Shown: one piece after another, positions 17,759 to 27,215 of the stretch
Numbering within the stretch: the first letter of the stretch is position 1
Layout: each line of letters starts with the position of its first letter
Source: Saccharibacillus endophyticus
GTDB lineage: Bacteria; Bacillota; Bacilli; Paenibacillales; Paenibacillaceae
Assembly: GCF_013185185.1 (NCBI RefSeq)
Contig: NZ_JAAZWE010000006.1
Coordinates: forward strand, 310,001-374,000
Length of the DNA: 64,000 nt
Reading direction: 5' to 3'
Notes under the pieces: generated by a model
Database searches by the model: none
Told to the model about the DNA's origin: nothing
The model's input: the letters and a program-made list of their open reading frames with translations, nothing else
Made by a program: the position numbers and the translations under genes

Positions 17759-18633
17759 CGCATATGCCGCTGTCGGAAACGAAGCGGCGAAATGCCGAAG
17801 CGCTCCGCGAATCGACGCGAAAAATAAGGGGCGTTCTCGAAGCCTACCTTTTCCCCGACGGAGGCGACAGAAGCTTCGGTGCGCAGCAGTAACAACCGAG
17901 CCTGCTCCAACCGGCATTCCTCCAAATACTCCATGGGCGTCAGACCGTTGACCCGCTTCATGCAGCGGGTCAAATAGTTATAGTGGAAATGCAGCTCATT
18001 CGACAAGATTGCTCCCGTTAACGGCTCCGCATAATGTGCCCGAATATACCGTTCCGTTCGCTCGGCCACGCTTTCTGCCGGGCTGCCCGACGGGTCGCGG
18101 CGGCGCAAATCCAGTGAACGCAGCAGCTCTTCGAACAATCGCTGACGCTCCCACACCGCTCCCGACAAGCTTCGTTCTTCCAGACGCAGCAATCGTTCGC
18201 CTTCCCCGCTGCCTCCGGGCGCGCCGGGAAGGGTGCCGAACTGCGGAAGCCGGATCGTATAAGGCGGCGTACCGAATTGCGCCGCATGTCGATCCCGATC
18301 CGCGAAACCAGGCTCCGCCTCATCCGCAATGCCCCACTCTCCCAAAGCACGAAAATGAACCCAGGTGAAGCTTGTCTTCTCCTCGCAGGGACGAACCGAA
18401 TAATGATACCGATCCGGGAGCAGCAGCAAAGTATTTCCCGCGCCGACTTCCCAATGTCGATCTTCTTCCCCGACAAACAGCATGCCCCGTTCAACCAGAA
18501 TCAAGTCAAACATGCCGAGATCCCCGCGGCTCGGATGCGCGTCTCCCGGTACGTAGACGCTTCGGCCGCATTCCGTAAAATACGGAAAAGGCGGCGCAGC
18601 CAAATAAACAACCGGTCCTCCAGGCTGAGTCAT
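17755..18633 (-). CDS. AraC family transcriptional regulator of the GH127 locus
   Basis: About 292 aa from MTQPGG, which follows an AAGGAGA site; ten more residues to an earlier ATG are possible. N-terminal cupin sensor (FDLILVERGMLFVGEEDRHW, then LLLPDRYHYSV). C-terminal double HTH (GAILSNELHFHYNYLTRCMK and ASVGEKVGFENAPYFSRRF). Diverges from the GH127 gene; the shared 230-bp region holds a cre-like site and a -10 without a good -35, suggesting this protein activates GH127 transcription. Confidence 0.88.
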   Translation of the reverse strand: MTQPGGPVVYLAAPPFPYFTECGRSVYVPGDAHPSRGDLGMFDLILVERGMLFVGEEDRHWEVGAGNTLLLLPDRYHYSVRPCEEKTSFTWVHFRALGEWGIADEAEPGFADRDRHAAQFGTPPYTIRLPQFGTLPGAPGGSGEGERLLRLEERSLSGAVWERQRLFEELLRSLDLRRRDPSGSPAESVAERTERYIRAHYAEPLTGAILSNELHFHYNYLTRCMKRVNGLTPMEYLEECRLEQARLLLLRTEASVASVGEKVGFENAPYFSRRFAERFGISPLRFRQRHMR

Positions 18634-18699
18634 TTTAATCGATTCTCTCCTTCTTTTGTCCATCTTTTATCACTTTCCCCTTTATGCTCCATTCATGTT

Positions 18700-18713
18700 T
18701 GTAAACGTAATCA
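18700..18713. promoter_or_regulatory. cre-like CcpA site between AraC and GH127 genes
   Basis: TGTAAACGTAATCA matches the cre consensus TGWAANCGNTNWCA at 13 of 14 positions (A for T at position 10). It would place the GH127 locus under carbon catabolite control. Confidence 0.5.
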
Positions 18714-18800
18714 TCGAGAAATGTTACGATTCGTCCGCCAGTGTGAAATCGGACAAGAATTTGGGGCATTTTATGAATCGTTCCCTTTTATTTTAAGGAA

Positions 18801-18806
18801 TATAAT
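18801..18806 (+). promoter_or_regulatory. -10 element of the GH127 gene
   Basis: Consensus TATAAT 57 bases before the GH127 start. No recognisable -35 lies 16-18 bases upstream, as expected for an activator-dependent promoter. Confidence 0.5.
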
Positions 18807-18863
18807 GAAATCATGCCAGGCTTAAATCACGCCTAAATCCATGATCCGAAGGGAAGAATTGCA

Positions 18864-20852
18864 ATGAATCCGATTCCGAAACCGTACGATGCCAAACAGC
18901 ATGCGGCCGTTGCGCCGGCAGGCGTTACCCTAAACGACCCATTCTGGTCCCCGTATACCGATCTTGTGCAAAATGTCGTGATCCCTTATCAATATGAAGC
19001 GATCCACGATCGGGCGCCCGGAGCCGAACCGAGCGGCGCCGTTCAAAACTTCCGTATTGCCGCCGGGCAAGCGGAAGGCGAATATGTCGGCTGGGTTTTC
19101 CAGGACAGCGACTTGGCGAAATGGCTGGAGGCCGTAGGCTATTCGCTTCAAATCCGTCGCGACGCCGATCTCGAACGCCGCGCCGATGAACTGATCGACC
19201 TGATCGAAGCCGCGCAGCACCCCGACGGATACCTCAATACGTACTTCACGATCAAGGAGCCGGGCAAACGCTGGACCGACCTGACGGATTGTCATGAGCT
19301 CTATTGTGCCGGACATATGATCGAAGCGGCCGTTGCCTACTACGAAGCAACAGGCAAAGATAAACTGCTTAATGTCATGAAACGCATGATCGAGCATGTC
19401 GAGACCGTATTCGGTACAGGCGAAGGGCAAATTCGCGGCTACGATGGCCACCAGGAAATCGAACTCGCATTGGTAAAGCTCTACCATCTGACGAAAGAAG
19501 AGCGTTATCTGAAGCTTGCGGCTTTCTTTATCAATGAACGCGGCCAAGAGCCGAATTTCATTCGTCGGGAGTGGGAACAGCGCGGCCGCCGCAGCCATTT
19601 CAGACCGCACGGCAGTTCCGACATCGACACCTCGTATTACCAGGCAAATAAACCGGTACGCGAACAAAACGTTGCCGTCGGCCATGCCGTTCGTGCGGTG
19701 TACATGTACACCGCGATGGCGGATTTAGCCCGGTTAACGGAAGATGCCGAACTGGAAACGGCTTGCCGCGCACTTTGGAACAATATCACGCGCACGCAGA
19801 TGTATGTCACCGGGGGGATCGGTTCCACCCATCACGGCGAAGCGTTCACTTTCGATTACGATCTGCCGAACGATACGATCTATGCCGAGACCTGCGCTTC
19901 GATCGGCCTCATCTTCTTCGCCCAGCGCATGCTGCTGCTTGAACCGAAATCCGAATACGCGGACGTGATGGAACGCGCCTTGTACAACAACGTGCTTGGC
20001 TCGATGGCTCAGGACGGCAAACATTACTTCTACGTCAATCCATTGGAAGTCTGGCCGCAAGCCTGCTCCTGCAACCCGGGCAAGCATCACGTAAAGTCGG
20101 AGCGCCAAGCCTGGTTCGGCTGCGCTTGCTGCCCGCCGAACGTAGCCCGCCTGCTCACCTCGCTCAACCGTTACGTCTATACGCGGCGCGGCGATACGCT
20201 CTATGCCAATCTGTACATCGGCAGCGAACTGTCGGCCGAACTCGGCGGCACTTCCGTTACCGTTAAGCAGCAAGCCGAGCTTCCTTGGAGCGGAGCCGTT
20301 CGGTTCGAGATCGCGGCGGAGCAAAAATCCCGCTTCGCGCTCGCACTCCGCGTACCGAACTGGTCGCCGAACATGACCGTCTCCATTAACGGAGAATCCC
20401 TGAAATTCTCGCTCTCCGAGCTTCAAGACGGTTATCTGCTGCTTGAACGCGATTGGAACGACGGCGACGTGGTCGAGGTATCGCTAACGATCCAAACGAC
20501 ACTGCTTTATGCCGATACCCGCGTTCGCGCCGACGTCCACAAAGCCGCAATCCAACGCGGCCCGTTGGTCTATTGCGCAGAAAGCGCCGATAACGGCGAA
20601 TCGATCTTGACTCTGCGTTTGAGCCAAAACGCCATCTTCTCCGAACGCCCGGCCAACGATCTTCCCGGCGGCGCGATCGCGGTAGAGACCGAGGCATTCC
20701 GCAGCGTAACGCCTGCAACCGACAACGAACCCGATGTACTGTACCGAACGCAACCTCCTGTCCTTGAACCTGCCAAACTGACCGCCGTCCCTTACTACCT
20801 ATGGGGCAACCGCGGCCAAGGCGAAATGACCGTGTGGATGAACACGTTGTAA
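18864..20852 (+). CDS. GH127 beta-L-arabinofuranosidase
   Basis: 662 aa, normal length, no signal peptide, so it acts on imported oligosaccharides. The (alpha/alpha)6 barrel has the zinc/catalytic set described for HypBA1: Glu342 and Cys344 in YAETCASIG, Cys422 and Cys423 in FGCACCPPN, at nearly the same numbering as the Bifidobacterium enzyme (338, 340, 417, 418). The C-terminal ~220 residues form beta-sandwich domains. The reaction is release of terminal beta-L-arabinofuranose with a Cys nucleophile. Clear terminator downstream. Some GH127 members accept other furanosides, so exact substrate is open. Confidence 0.93.
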   Translation: MNPIPKPYDAKQHAAVAPAGVTLNDPFWSPYTDLVQNVVIPYQYEAIHDRAPGAEPSGAVQNFRIAAGQAEGEYVGWVFQDSDLAKWLEAVGYSLQIRRDADLERRADELIDLIEAAQHPDGYLNTYFTIKEPGKRWTDLTDCHELYCAGHMIEAAVAYYEATGKDKLLNVMKRMIEHVETVFGTGEGQIRGYDGHQEIELALVKLYHLTKEERYLKLAAFFINERGQEPNFIRREWEQRGRRSHFRPHGSSDIDTSYYQANKPVREQNVAVGHAVRAVYMYTAMADLARLTEDAELETACRALWNNITRTQMYVTGGIGSTHHGEAFTFDYDLPNDTIYAETCASIGLIFFAQRMLLLEPKSEYADVMERALYNNVLGSMAQDGKHYFYVNPLEVWPQACSCNPGKHHVKSERQAWFGCACCPPNVARLLTSLNRYVYTRRGDTLYANLYIGSELSAELGGTSVTVKQQAELPWSGAVRFEIAAEQKSRFALALRVPNWSPNMTVSINGESLKFSLSELQDGYLLLERDWNDGDVVEVSLTIQTTLLYADTRVRADVHKAAIQRGPLVYCAESADNGESILTLRLSQNAIFSERPANDLPGGAIAVETEAFRSVTPATDNEPDVLYRTQPPVLEPAKLTAVPYYLWGNRGQGEMTVWMNTL

Positions 20853-20880
20853 AACCAGTCGCTTTAAGCGCCAGTAACCA

Positions 20881-20915
20881 AGCGGCACCTTGCTACCGAG
20901 CAGGTGCCGCTTTTT
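20881..20915 (+). terminator. Terminator after GH127
   Basis: Arms AGCGGCACCT/AGGTGCCGCT around an 11-base loop, then TTTTT. Confidence 0.88.
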
Positions 20916-20950
20916 CGATGATACGGTGCAAGCCTTTTTTTGCTGACCTT

Positions 20951-20983
20951 TTGACACCTGAACCCGCGTTTCGATATCAGGTG
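20951..20983 (+). promoter_or_regulatory. Dyad overlapping a possible -35 upstream of GH146
   Basis: TTGACA (20951-20956) overlaps the left arm of CACCTGA-N15-TCAGGTG. No convincing -10 follows at 16-18 bases, so promoter status is doubtful. I see nothing else definite up to the GH146 start. Confidence 0.3.
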
Positions 20984-21186
20984 CGCGAATCTCATTTGCT
21001 CCTTTGCACGCAAGGAATATAGCGTATGACTATGCCATTTCGCCGATCCGAAACCGCAACCGCTGCTCCGAAAAATCCAACCTTTTGATACTTATTCAAA
21101 CGTTGCACCATTTACGCAGATGCAGGCGGTCGGTAAGCTGAAATGGAGAAGGATATCCCTCATTCCCGACAGACAGGAGAATTGCC

Positions 21187-23760
21187 ATGCCGACCGAATC
21201 TTCTACGCCAACCGCATTGCTCGACGATTATCGTCTTGACCGTGTTCGTATTGACGATGCTTATTTACAGAATGCTTTTGCCAACGAAATCCGCTATTTG
21301 AAAAATTATAAGAATGATCGCCTGTTAGCGGGATTCCGTGAGACGCGCGGACTGATTCCGCTGGCCGAAAAGTATCCAGGCTGGGAAACGACCGAAATTC
21401 GCGGCCATACGCTCGGACACTATCTGAAGGCGGCTGCCCAAGCTTATGCGGTATCCCGCGATGCCAAGCTGCTTGAGCAATTGAATCAACTGGTGGACGG
21501 CCTGGAGAAGTGCCGATTCGAAAGCGGTTATTTGTCGGCATTCCCGGAAGAACTGTTCGACCGGGTCGAGCAGCGCAAGCCGGCCTGGGTGCCTTGGTAT
21601 ACGATGCACAAGATCGTAGCCGGATTGACGGCGACGTTCGAATATACCGATAACCGTCTTGCGCTGGAACTCGCTTCGGGTCTCGGCGACTGGATCGCGG
21701 CACGGACAGCGGCCTGGACGCCGGAAATCCAGGCTGCCGTTCTGTCCGTCGAATACGGCGGCATGAATGACTGCCTGTATGATCTTTACAAGCTGACCCA
21801 TAAATCCGCCCATCTGCATGCCGCGCATGCTTTTGACGAAGTGAGCTTGTTTGGTCCGGTGCGCGAGGGTAAAGATATTTTGACGGGCAAGCATGCCAAT
21901 ACAACGATTCCGAAGTTTTTGGGAGCGCTCAACCGCTACCGGACATTGGGCGAAAGCGAACGATTCTATCTGGAAGCAGCGGAAAGCTTTTGGACGATGG
22001 TCGTCGAACACCATAGTTATGTGACAGGGGGCAATAGCGAATGGGAGCATTTCGGCGAGCCGGATCGACTGGATCGCGAACGTTCCAACTTCACTGCCGA
22101 GACCTGCAATACGTACAATATGCTGAAGTTGACGCGCGAGCTGTTCAAGCTGAGCGGAGATGTGAAATATGCAGATTTTTATGAAAATACGTTCCTGAAT
22201 GCTATCTTGTCATCCCAGCATCCGCATACCGGCATGACGATGTATTTCCAGCCGATGGCGACGGGCTACTTCAAAGTCTACAGCTCGCCGTTCGAGCACT
22301 TCTGGTGCTGCACGGGTACGGGCATGGAGAGCTTCACCAAGCTGAATGACAGCTTGTATTTCCGCGGCGAGGACAGCATCGTCGTCCATCAATACATCTC
22401 CTCGGAACTGGATGCCGAAGAATTCGGCCTTAAACTCCGCCAACGCTCCGCGTTACCGGAGTCCGATACGGCGACGTTCACCGTATCGGCGACCCGGCCG
22501 CAATCCGGCCGGATCTCGCTGCGCTTCCGCCTGCCGGAGTGGCTGGCCGGCGAAGCCGAGCTGACGCTGAACGGCGAGCGCTTGGCCGTTGAGGCGTCGG
22601 ACGGCTTCGCCTCGGTGACCCGCGTCTGGACCGACGGCGATACGGTCGAGCTTCGCCTGCCGATGACGCTGCGCGCGGTCGGCCTGCCCGACGCGCCGCA
22701 TGCGGTCGCGTTCAAATACGGCCCGACCGTGCTCAGCGCCGGACTCGGCCGCGAGGACATGACCGAATCCGCTACGGGCGTCGCAGTCAGCGTGCCGACG
22801 AGAAGCATGCTCGTCAAAGACTTCCTGACTGTGCAAGGCAGCCCGGCCGATTGGCTGAAGTCTTTCGCTTCGCATTGGCAGCAGCGCGGCGATAAACCGG
22901 AATTCGTTCTCAAGGGCACCGACGAGGACGAACGGCTGGTCTTCACGCCGCATTATAAGCGCCACGGCGAACGTTACGGCATCTACTGGCGCGTCGTTCA
23001 AGCGGATTCGCCGGAACTGCAGCAGCATATTCTGGAAGGCAAACGCAAAAGCCGGGTCGAAGACGCGACGATCGACAGCCTGCCGGTAGGCAACGACCAG
23101 TACGAACTGGAACATAAGATCCGCGGCGACAAGACGTTCGTCGACGTCTGGGACGGCAGCACGACTCGCCGCGCCGAAACAGGCGGTTCATTCGGCTATA
23201 CGTTTAAGGTAAAGCCGAACGAAGAGCATGTGCTGGAAGTCACCTTCTTCTCCGGACACCGGGGAGACCGCCCGATCACGATCGAGGCCGACGGAACGAT
23301 TATTGCCGACGGCGTTCCGCCTTCCCGGATCGGACGCGGATTCCATACGCACCGCTACACGCTTTCCGCCGATCTGATCGGCAACCGGGATTCGCTGGAT
23401 ATCACCTTCCGGGTCAGCGGCGAAGAAACCGGAATCTTCGATATCCTGCGCATCATGAGTCCGTTCGATAACGAACCTTCGCTGCGCCGGCTGGAATTTT
23501 CTACAGGCCAGCTGGATACGCCGTTCGAACCTTCCCGGATGCGTTATACGCTGCGCATTCCTGCGGATACCGCATCTCTTTCGTTCGAGGCTGCGCCCGC
23601 ACGCAAAAACGGCTTGGTTTATGCCGAAGGCGTATTGATCGAAGACGCGCTGCCCCGCACGATGCAGCTTGCCGACGCGACTACGAAGCTTCGCCTGACT
23701 TCCAAAGCGGAAGATCACGAGACGGCGAGAGATTATGTGATCCATATCGTCAAATCCTAA
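21187..23760 (+). CDS. GH146-type beta-L-arabinofuranosidase with C-terminal beta domains
   Basis: 857 aa, no signal peptide. Catalytic region ~1-560: zinc/nucleophile set Glu305 and Cys307 in FTAETCNTYNML, Cys374 and Cys375 in HFWCCTGTGMES, the GH146/DUF1680 version of the GH127 site. Residues ~600-760 form a DUF6805-like beta domain, and the last ~95 residues (LEFSTGQLDTPFEPSRMRYT onward) resemble a cadherin-like beta sandwich. GACAGGAGA precedes ATG. Follows GH127 after a terminator and a 334-bp gap, so it has its own promoter. Together they suggest stepwise trimming of beta-L-arabinofuranosides. Confidence 0.88.
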   Translation: MPTESSTPTALLDDYRLDRVRIDDAYLQNAFANEIRYLKNYKNDRLLAGFRETRGLIPLAEKYPGWETTEIRGHTLGHYLKAAAQAYAVSRDAKLLEQLNQLVDGLEKCRFESGYLSAFPEELFDRVEQRKPAWVPWYTMHKIVAGLTATFEYTDNRLALELASGLGDWIAARTAAWTPEIQAAVLSVEYGGMNDCLYDLYKLTHKSAHLHAAHAFDEVSLFGPVREGKDILTGKHANTTIPKFLGALNRYRTLGESERFYLEAAESFWTMVVEHHSYVTGGNSEWEHFGEPDRLDRERSNFTAETCNTYNMLKLTRELFKLSGDVKYADFYENTFLNAILSSQHPHTGMTMYFQPMATGYFKVYSSPFEHFWCCTGTGMESFTKLNDSLYFRGEDSIVVHQYISSELDAEEFGLKLRQRSALPESDTATFTVSATRPQSGRISLRFRLPEWLAGEAELTLNGERLAVEASDGFASVTRVWTDGDTVELRLPMTLRAVGLPDAPHAVAFKYGPTVLSAGLGREDMTESATGVAVSVPTRSMLVKDFLTVQGSPADWLKSFASHWQQRGDKPEFVLKGTDEDERLVFTPHYKRHGERYGIYWRVVQADSPELQQHILEGKRKSRVEDATIDSLPVGNDQYELEHKIRGDKTFVDVWDGSTTRRAETGGSFGYTFKVKPNEEHVLEVTFFSGHRGDRPITIEADGTIIADGVPPSRIGRGFHTHRYTLSADLIGNRDSLDITFRVSGEETGIFDILRIMSPFDNEPSLRRLEFSTGQLDTPFEPSRMRYTLRIPADTASLSFEAAPARKNGLVYAEGVLIEDALPRTMQLADATTKLRLTSKAEDHETARDYVIHIVKS

Positions 23761-23904
23761 GACCGTACGCAAAAAGTATCCGTTCACAAACGCACCTTAC
23801 ACGACGGATCGGAATGAAGTTCCGCCAGTTCGCATCTGCTCAAACAAGTGCACTGGTGGAGCTTAATCTCAGTTTGATAGCTTCAGCTTGGAGGTTGGAA
23901 TCAA

Positions 23905-24088
23905 GTTGCATTTTTTGCAGCACAAATGCCTTTAAATGTTCGATCTATTGCGCTATGTTGTACCTTATGCAACATTTTCTTTTCAAATGCATTCAAAACA
24001 GATCAAACTAGTCCGAAATCTTGCATATACTACAATTTGGCCTGTTGATTCACATTATTTTAAAGAAAATTGTTGCAGTTTATGCAAC
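23905..24088. repeat. Three spaced GTTGCA-N5-TGCAAC dyads
   Basis: Sites at 23905-23921 (GTTGCA-TTTTT-TGCAGC), 23957-23973 (GTTGTA-CCTTA-TGCAAC) and 24072-24088 (GTTGCA-GTTTA-TGCAAC, perfect). Start-to-start distances of 52 and 115 bp are close to 5 and 11 helical turns. The 536-bp convergent gap between GH146 and GH43 is AT-rich here and holds no gene I can support. Confidence 0.55.
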
Positions 24089-24210
24089 TTGGCGAGCGCA
24101 ACGATTATTCGACTCGGCGAATATACGACGGACGTAACTGTTCGATCACTACCCGGCCGATTTTCCCCTAATCAGCTCTGCCTGCACGCCTTTTCCCATT
24201 CAGCAAAAAA

Positions 24211-24247
24211 GACCTTTCACCGCACTGCGCGCGGCGAAAGGTCTTTT
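24211..24247. terminator. Bidirectional terminator between GH146 and GH43
   Basis: Arms AAGACCTTTC/GAAAGGTCTT with GC-rich inner bases, flanked by A-run on the left and T-run on the right, so it can serve both convergent genes. Confidence 0.85.
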
Positions 24248-24296
24248 TTTCGTAAACCCGTTCTTTCTATTATATATGTTCGTTTATCGCGATCTT

Positions 24297-25292
24297 TTAC
24301 TTTCCTACTTGGTCCGCTGCTTCCGCTGCAGCCGTATCCGGTTCGGGTACCCCGAAGTCCGGCAGCCCGTCTTCTCTCCACGCAAAAACCTTTACCCTCG
24401 CATGTCGGTTGGGGTCATACAGCGGGTCGCCTTCAATCTCCTTATAACTGCGAGCGTGATAGACCAGCAGATCTTCGCCGTTCTCTCCGACCGTGAAGCA
24501 ATTATGCCCAGGGCCGTATTGGCCGTTTTCTTCGTTCGTTCGGAAAACAGGCTCCGGCAGTTTCGTCCACGAAGCCGCGTCCAGCAAATCCGCATCTTCA
24601 TCGGCAAACAGCAGTCCCATGCAGTAATGATGATCCGTCGCGCTGCCCGAGAAGGTCATCCATAACTTTCCGCCATGCTTCACCACCGCCGCTCCTTCAT
24701 TCACGGAAAAACCGATTTTCTCCCAATCGTACTCCGGACGGCTGATCATCGTTTGCGGGCCTTTGAGCGTCCAGCCGTTCTCCAGCTCGGAGATGTACAG
24801 GTTGGAATTGCCCGGGATGTTCGGATCTTTTTGCGCCCAGACGTAATAATGCTTGCCTCGATGTTCGAAAGAAGTCGCATCCAGCGCAAACGATTCCCAT
24901 GCCGTTTTGACCTGTCCTTTTTCGACCCATTGTCCTTCCAGCGGATTGGCCGAATCGTTCTCGAGCGCGTACATGCGATGATCGAACAGCCCTTCGTCCG
25001 TCTCCGTCGTATGGGCCGCCGCGAAATAGACATACCATTTGCAGTCCATCCGATGCAGTTCGGGAGCCCAGATGTTGGCGCTGAGCATGCCTTTTTCCCG
25101 CTTGCGCCAGATGACTTCAGGCTTGGCTTCCCGCAGTCCTTCTATAGTCGCTGCCCGCCGCAGCTCGATCCGGTCATACTCCGGCACCGAAGCGGTAAAA
25201 TAATAATAACCGTCGTCATGCTTATAAATGAAAGGGTCCGCACGCTGTTCAATCAAAGGATTCGCATACCGTCTCGACACGTCCATCATCAT
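24297..25292 (-). CDS. GH43 glycosidase (probable alpha-L-arabinofuranosidase)
   Basis: 331 aa single-domain five-bladed propeller, no signal peptide. The three GH43 acids are visible: Asp19 in RADPFIY (base), Asp138 in ALDATSF (pKa modulator), Glu199 in SVNEGAA (acid). Three consecutive ATGs follow AAGGAGAGAG; any may be used. It is last in the operon with the sugar importer at 25326-28553. GH43 covers arabinofuranosidases, xylosidases and arabinanases; the neighbouring GH127 and GH146 genes favour arabino-oligosaccharides as substrate. Confidence 0.88.
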   Translation of the reverse strand: MMMDVSRRYANPLIEQRADPFIYKHDDGYYYFTASVPEYDRIELRRAATIEGLREAKPEVIWRKREKGMLSANIWAPELHRMDCKWYVYFAAAHTTETDEGLFDHRMYALENDSANPLEGQWVEKGQVKTAWESFALDATSFEHRGKHYYVWAQKDPNIPGNSNLYISELENGWTLKGPQTMISRPEYDWEKIGFSVNEGAAVVKHGGKLWMTFSGSATDHHYCMGLLFADEDADLLDAASWTKLPEPVFRTNEENGQYGPGHNCFTVGENGEDLLVYHARSYKEIEGDPLYDPNRHARVKVFAWREDGLPDFGVPEPDTAAAEAADQVGK

Positions 25293-25325
25293 CTCTCTCC
25301 TTGCAAAGCTCAGAATAAAAATCAG

Positions 25326-26207
25326 TTATCCCTTCACCGCACCCGCTGTCATGCCGTCAATGAAGTATTTTTGGAACGCCACGAACAGAATAAAGATCGG
25401 GATAATCGAGAAAAAGGAACCGACGATCAGCAAATCATAGTTATTGCCGTAAGGCGTAAGCAGCGTTTTCAGCCCGATCGGCAGCGTATATTTGCGTTCG
25501 TCGCTCAGCACCATGAACGGCCAGAGGAAGTTATTCCAACTGTTCATCCCGTTCAGAATCGCCATCGCCGCGAAAGAAGGCTTCATGATCGGCAGGATCA
25601 AACGCAGATAAATGCCGTACTCGCTGGCGCCGTCTACCCGTCCTGCCGCGATGATCTCTTTCGGAATACCGCTCAGATACTGCCGGAAAAAGAAGATCGT
25701 CGCCGCGCTTGCGATGCCCGGAAGAACGATCGCGGAGTACGTGTTCATCATGCCCAGATTGAAGATGAGCGTGTACAGAGGCAGCAGCAGGATTTCGAAC
25801 GGTACCATCATGATCAGCAGGACGCAGATGAACAAAAAGTTTTTGCCTTTGAATTCATAGGCCGAAAAACCGTAAGCCACCGTCGCGCTGACCAAAAGCG
25901 TAAGCGCAACCTGCACGACCGTCAGCAGCAGCGAGTTGAAAAACCAAGTGAAATAGGCATGCTGCCCGGTGAACAGATACGTATAATTGTCCAGGCTCAT
26001 CACCGAAAGATCGAACTTCAAGTTAAGCCCGTAACGGATCAGCTCCTCGCCCGGTTTGAACGAAGCCAGAGCGATCGCGTAAAACGGAATCAGGATGATC
26101 CCGCACAGGATCGCGAACAGGACGAACAGCAGAATTTTGAGCGAAATTTCTTTTTTGGAACGCGTGGCCGTACTTTCTTTCAGATTCAGCGCAGCTTCTC
26201 TTTTCAT
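25326..26207 (-). CDS. Sugar ABC transporter permease (AraQ/MalG type)
   Basis: 293 aa with six membrane helices. Coupling EAA loop AAGRVDGASEYGIYLRLILP at ~190-209 and the usual C-terminal FQKYFIDGMTAGAVKG. One base separates its start from the partner permease stop. Forms the membrane channel with the protein from 26209 and uses an ATPase encoded elsewhere (MsmX-type), as is normal for such operons. Confidence 0.92.
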   Translation of the reverse strand: MKREAALNLKESTATRSKKEISLKILLFVLFAILCGIILIPFYAIALASFKPGEELIRYGLNLKFDLSVMSLDNYTYLFTGQHAYFTWFFNSLLLTVVQVALTLLVSATVAYGFSAYEFKGKNFLFICVLLIMMVPFEILLLPLYTLIFNLGMMNTYSAIVLPGIASAATIFFFRQYLSGIPKEIIAAGRVDGASEYGIYLRLILPIMKPSFAAMAILNGMNSWNNFLWPFMVLSDERKYTLPIGLKTLLTPYGNNYDLLIVGSFFSIIPIFILFVAFQKYFIDGMTAGAVKG

Positions 26208-26208
26208 G

Positions 26209-27102
26209 TCAATCCTCCTTCTTGAACAGGCCGGAGAAGGCGAGCTGGATCATGTTGATCGTCATCGCCAACACCAGAAGCACGATTCCAACGGCCGCCG
26301 CGTAACCGAGATTGCTTTTCTCGATCCCTTGGCGATACAAATAACCGACGATCGTGAGGCCGATGTTTTTCGGAGAATTGTTGCCGTTCCAGAGCATCAA
26401 GCTTTCGATGAACATCGCAAGGCCCGCATAGATGCTGATCGTCAACACATAGATCGTCGTCGGCTTGAGCAGCGGCATCGTGATCATGCGGAATTTCTGC
26501 CAAGCGGAAGCCCCGTCGATCGAAGCGGCTTCGTAATAATCGTCCGGAATGCTTTTGAGCCCCGACAGGAAATACAGCATGTTCACGCCCAGCCAGCGCC
26601 AGGTTGCCAGAGCGAGCAGCGCGATAAAGCCGGTAACCTGACCTTTAAGAAACTTCACGGGCTCGATGCCGAACCAGCCCAGGAAGCTGTTGATCAGCGA
26701 GCCGTCCATTTCCCCGAACATGAGACGGAATACCGTACCTGCTACAACGACCGACGTCAAAGCCGGGAAGAACAACGAGGATTTGAAAAATTCGCGACCC
26801 CACATGAACTTGTTGTTGATCAGCACCGCCAGCAGCATCGGCAGCGGAATCAGGATCAACAGCGTGCACAGCATGTAAACCGCGCTGTTCATAACGGATT
26901 TGAGGAAGATTTTATCGCCGAGCAGCTTGGTGTAGTTGTCCAATCCGATCCATTCGGTTTCCTGTCCCAACGTGATTTTTTGAAAACTCATCGTCACCGA
27001 ACTTCCGAGCGGATACACCCAGAAGATCAAGAAAACGAGGATAAAAGGCAGCACGAATACGTAAGGAGCCACCTTTTGCGAATACAGAAATCTTTTGATC
27101 AT
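26209..27102 (-). CDS. Sugar ABC transporter permease (AraP/MalF type)
   Basis: 297 aa, six helices. EAA loop YEAASIDGASAWQKFRMITM at ~191-210. Starts downstream of an intercistronic stem-loop that follows the binding-protein gene; GAAGGTG site before ATG. No ATPase gene in the operon. Partner of the permease at 25326; presumed to import arabino-oligosaccharides because of the GH43 gene in the same transcript. Confidence 0.92.
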   Translation of the reverse strand: MIKRFLYSQKVAPYVFVLPFILVFLIFWVYPLGSSVTMSFQKITLGQETEWIGLDNYTKLLGDKIFLKSVMNSAVYMLCTLLILIPLPMLLAVLINNKFMWGREFFKSSLFFPALTSVVVAGTVFRLMFGEMDGSLINSFLGWFGIEPVKFLKGQVTGFIALLALATWRWLGVNMLYFLSGLKSIPDDYYEAASIDGASAWQKFRMITMPLLKPTTIYVLTISIYAGLAMFIESLMLWNGNNSPKNIGLTIVGYLYRQGIEKSNLGYAAAVGIVLLVLAMTINMIQLAFSGLFKKED

Positions 27103-27127
27103 TGTTAGGCACCTTCTTTATAAACGC

Positions 27128-27174
27128 GCTCCCGTCCCGGCTGCCCCGGAAAATGCGGAACGGCGGGCGGGAGC
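27128..27174 (-). promoter_or_regulatory. Intercistronic GC-rich stem-loop
   Basis: GCTCCCGTCCCG pairs with CGGGCGGGAGC (one bulge) between the binding-protein and permease genes. No T-run; likely lowers permease expression or protects the upstream mRNA. Confidence 0.55.
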
Positions 27175-27215
27175 TTCGTCAAAATGGAAAACCTGTTTTC
27201 GCGTTCGGGCTTGGC

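Noticed and set aside
23814-24011. 65-codon plus-strand frame in the GH146-GH43 gap
   Set aside because: No convincing ribosome binding site or protein features; spans the dyad array.
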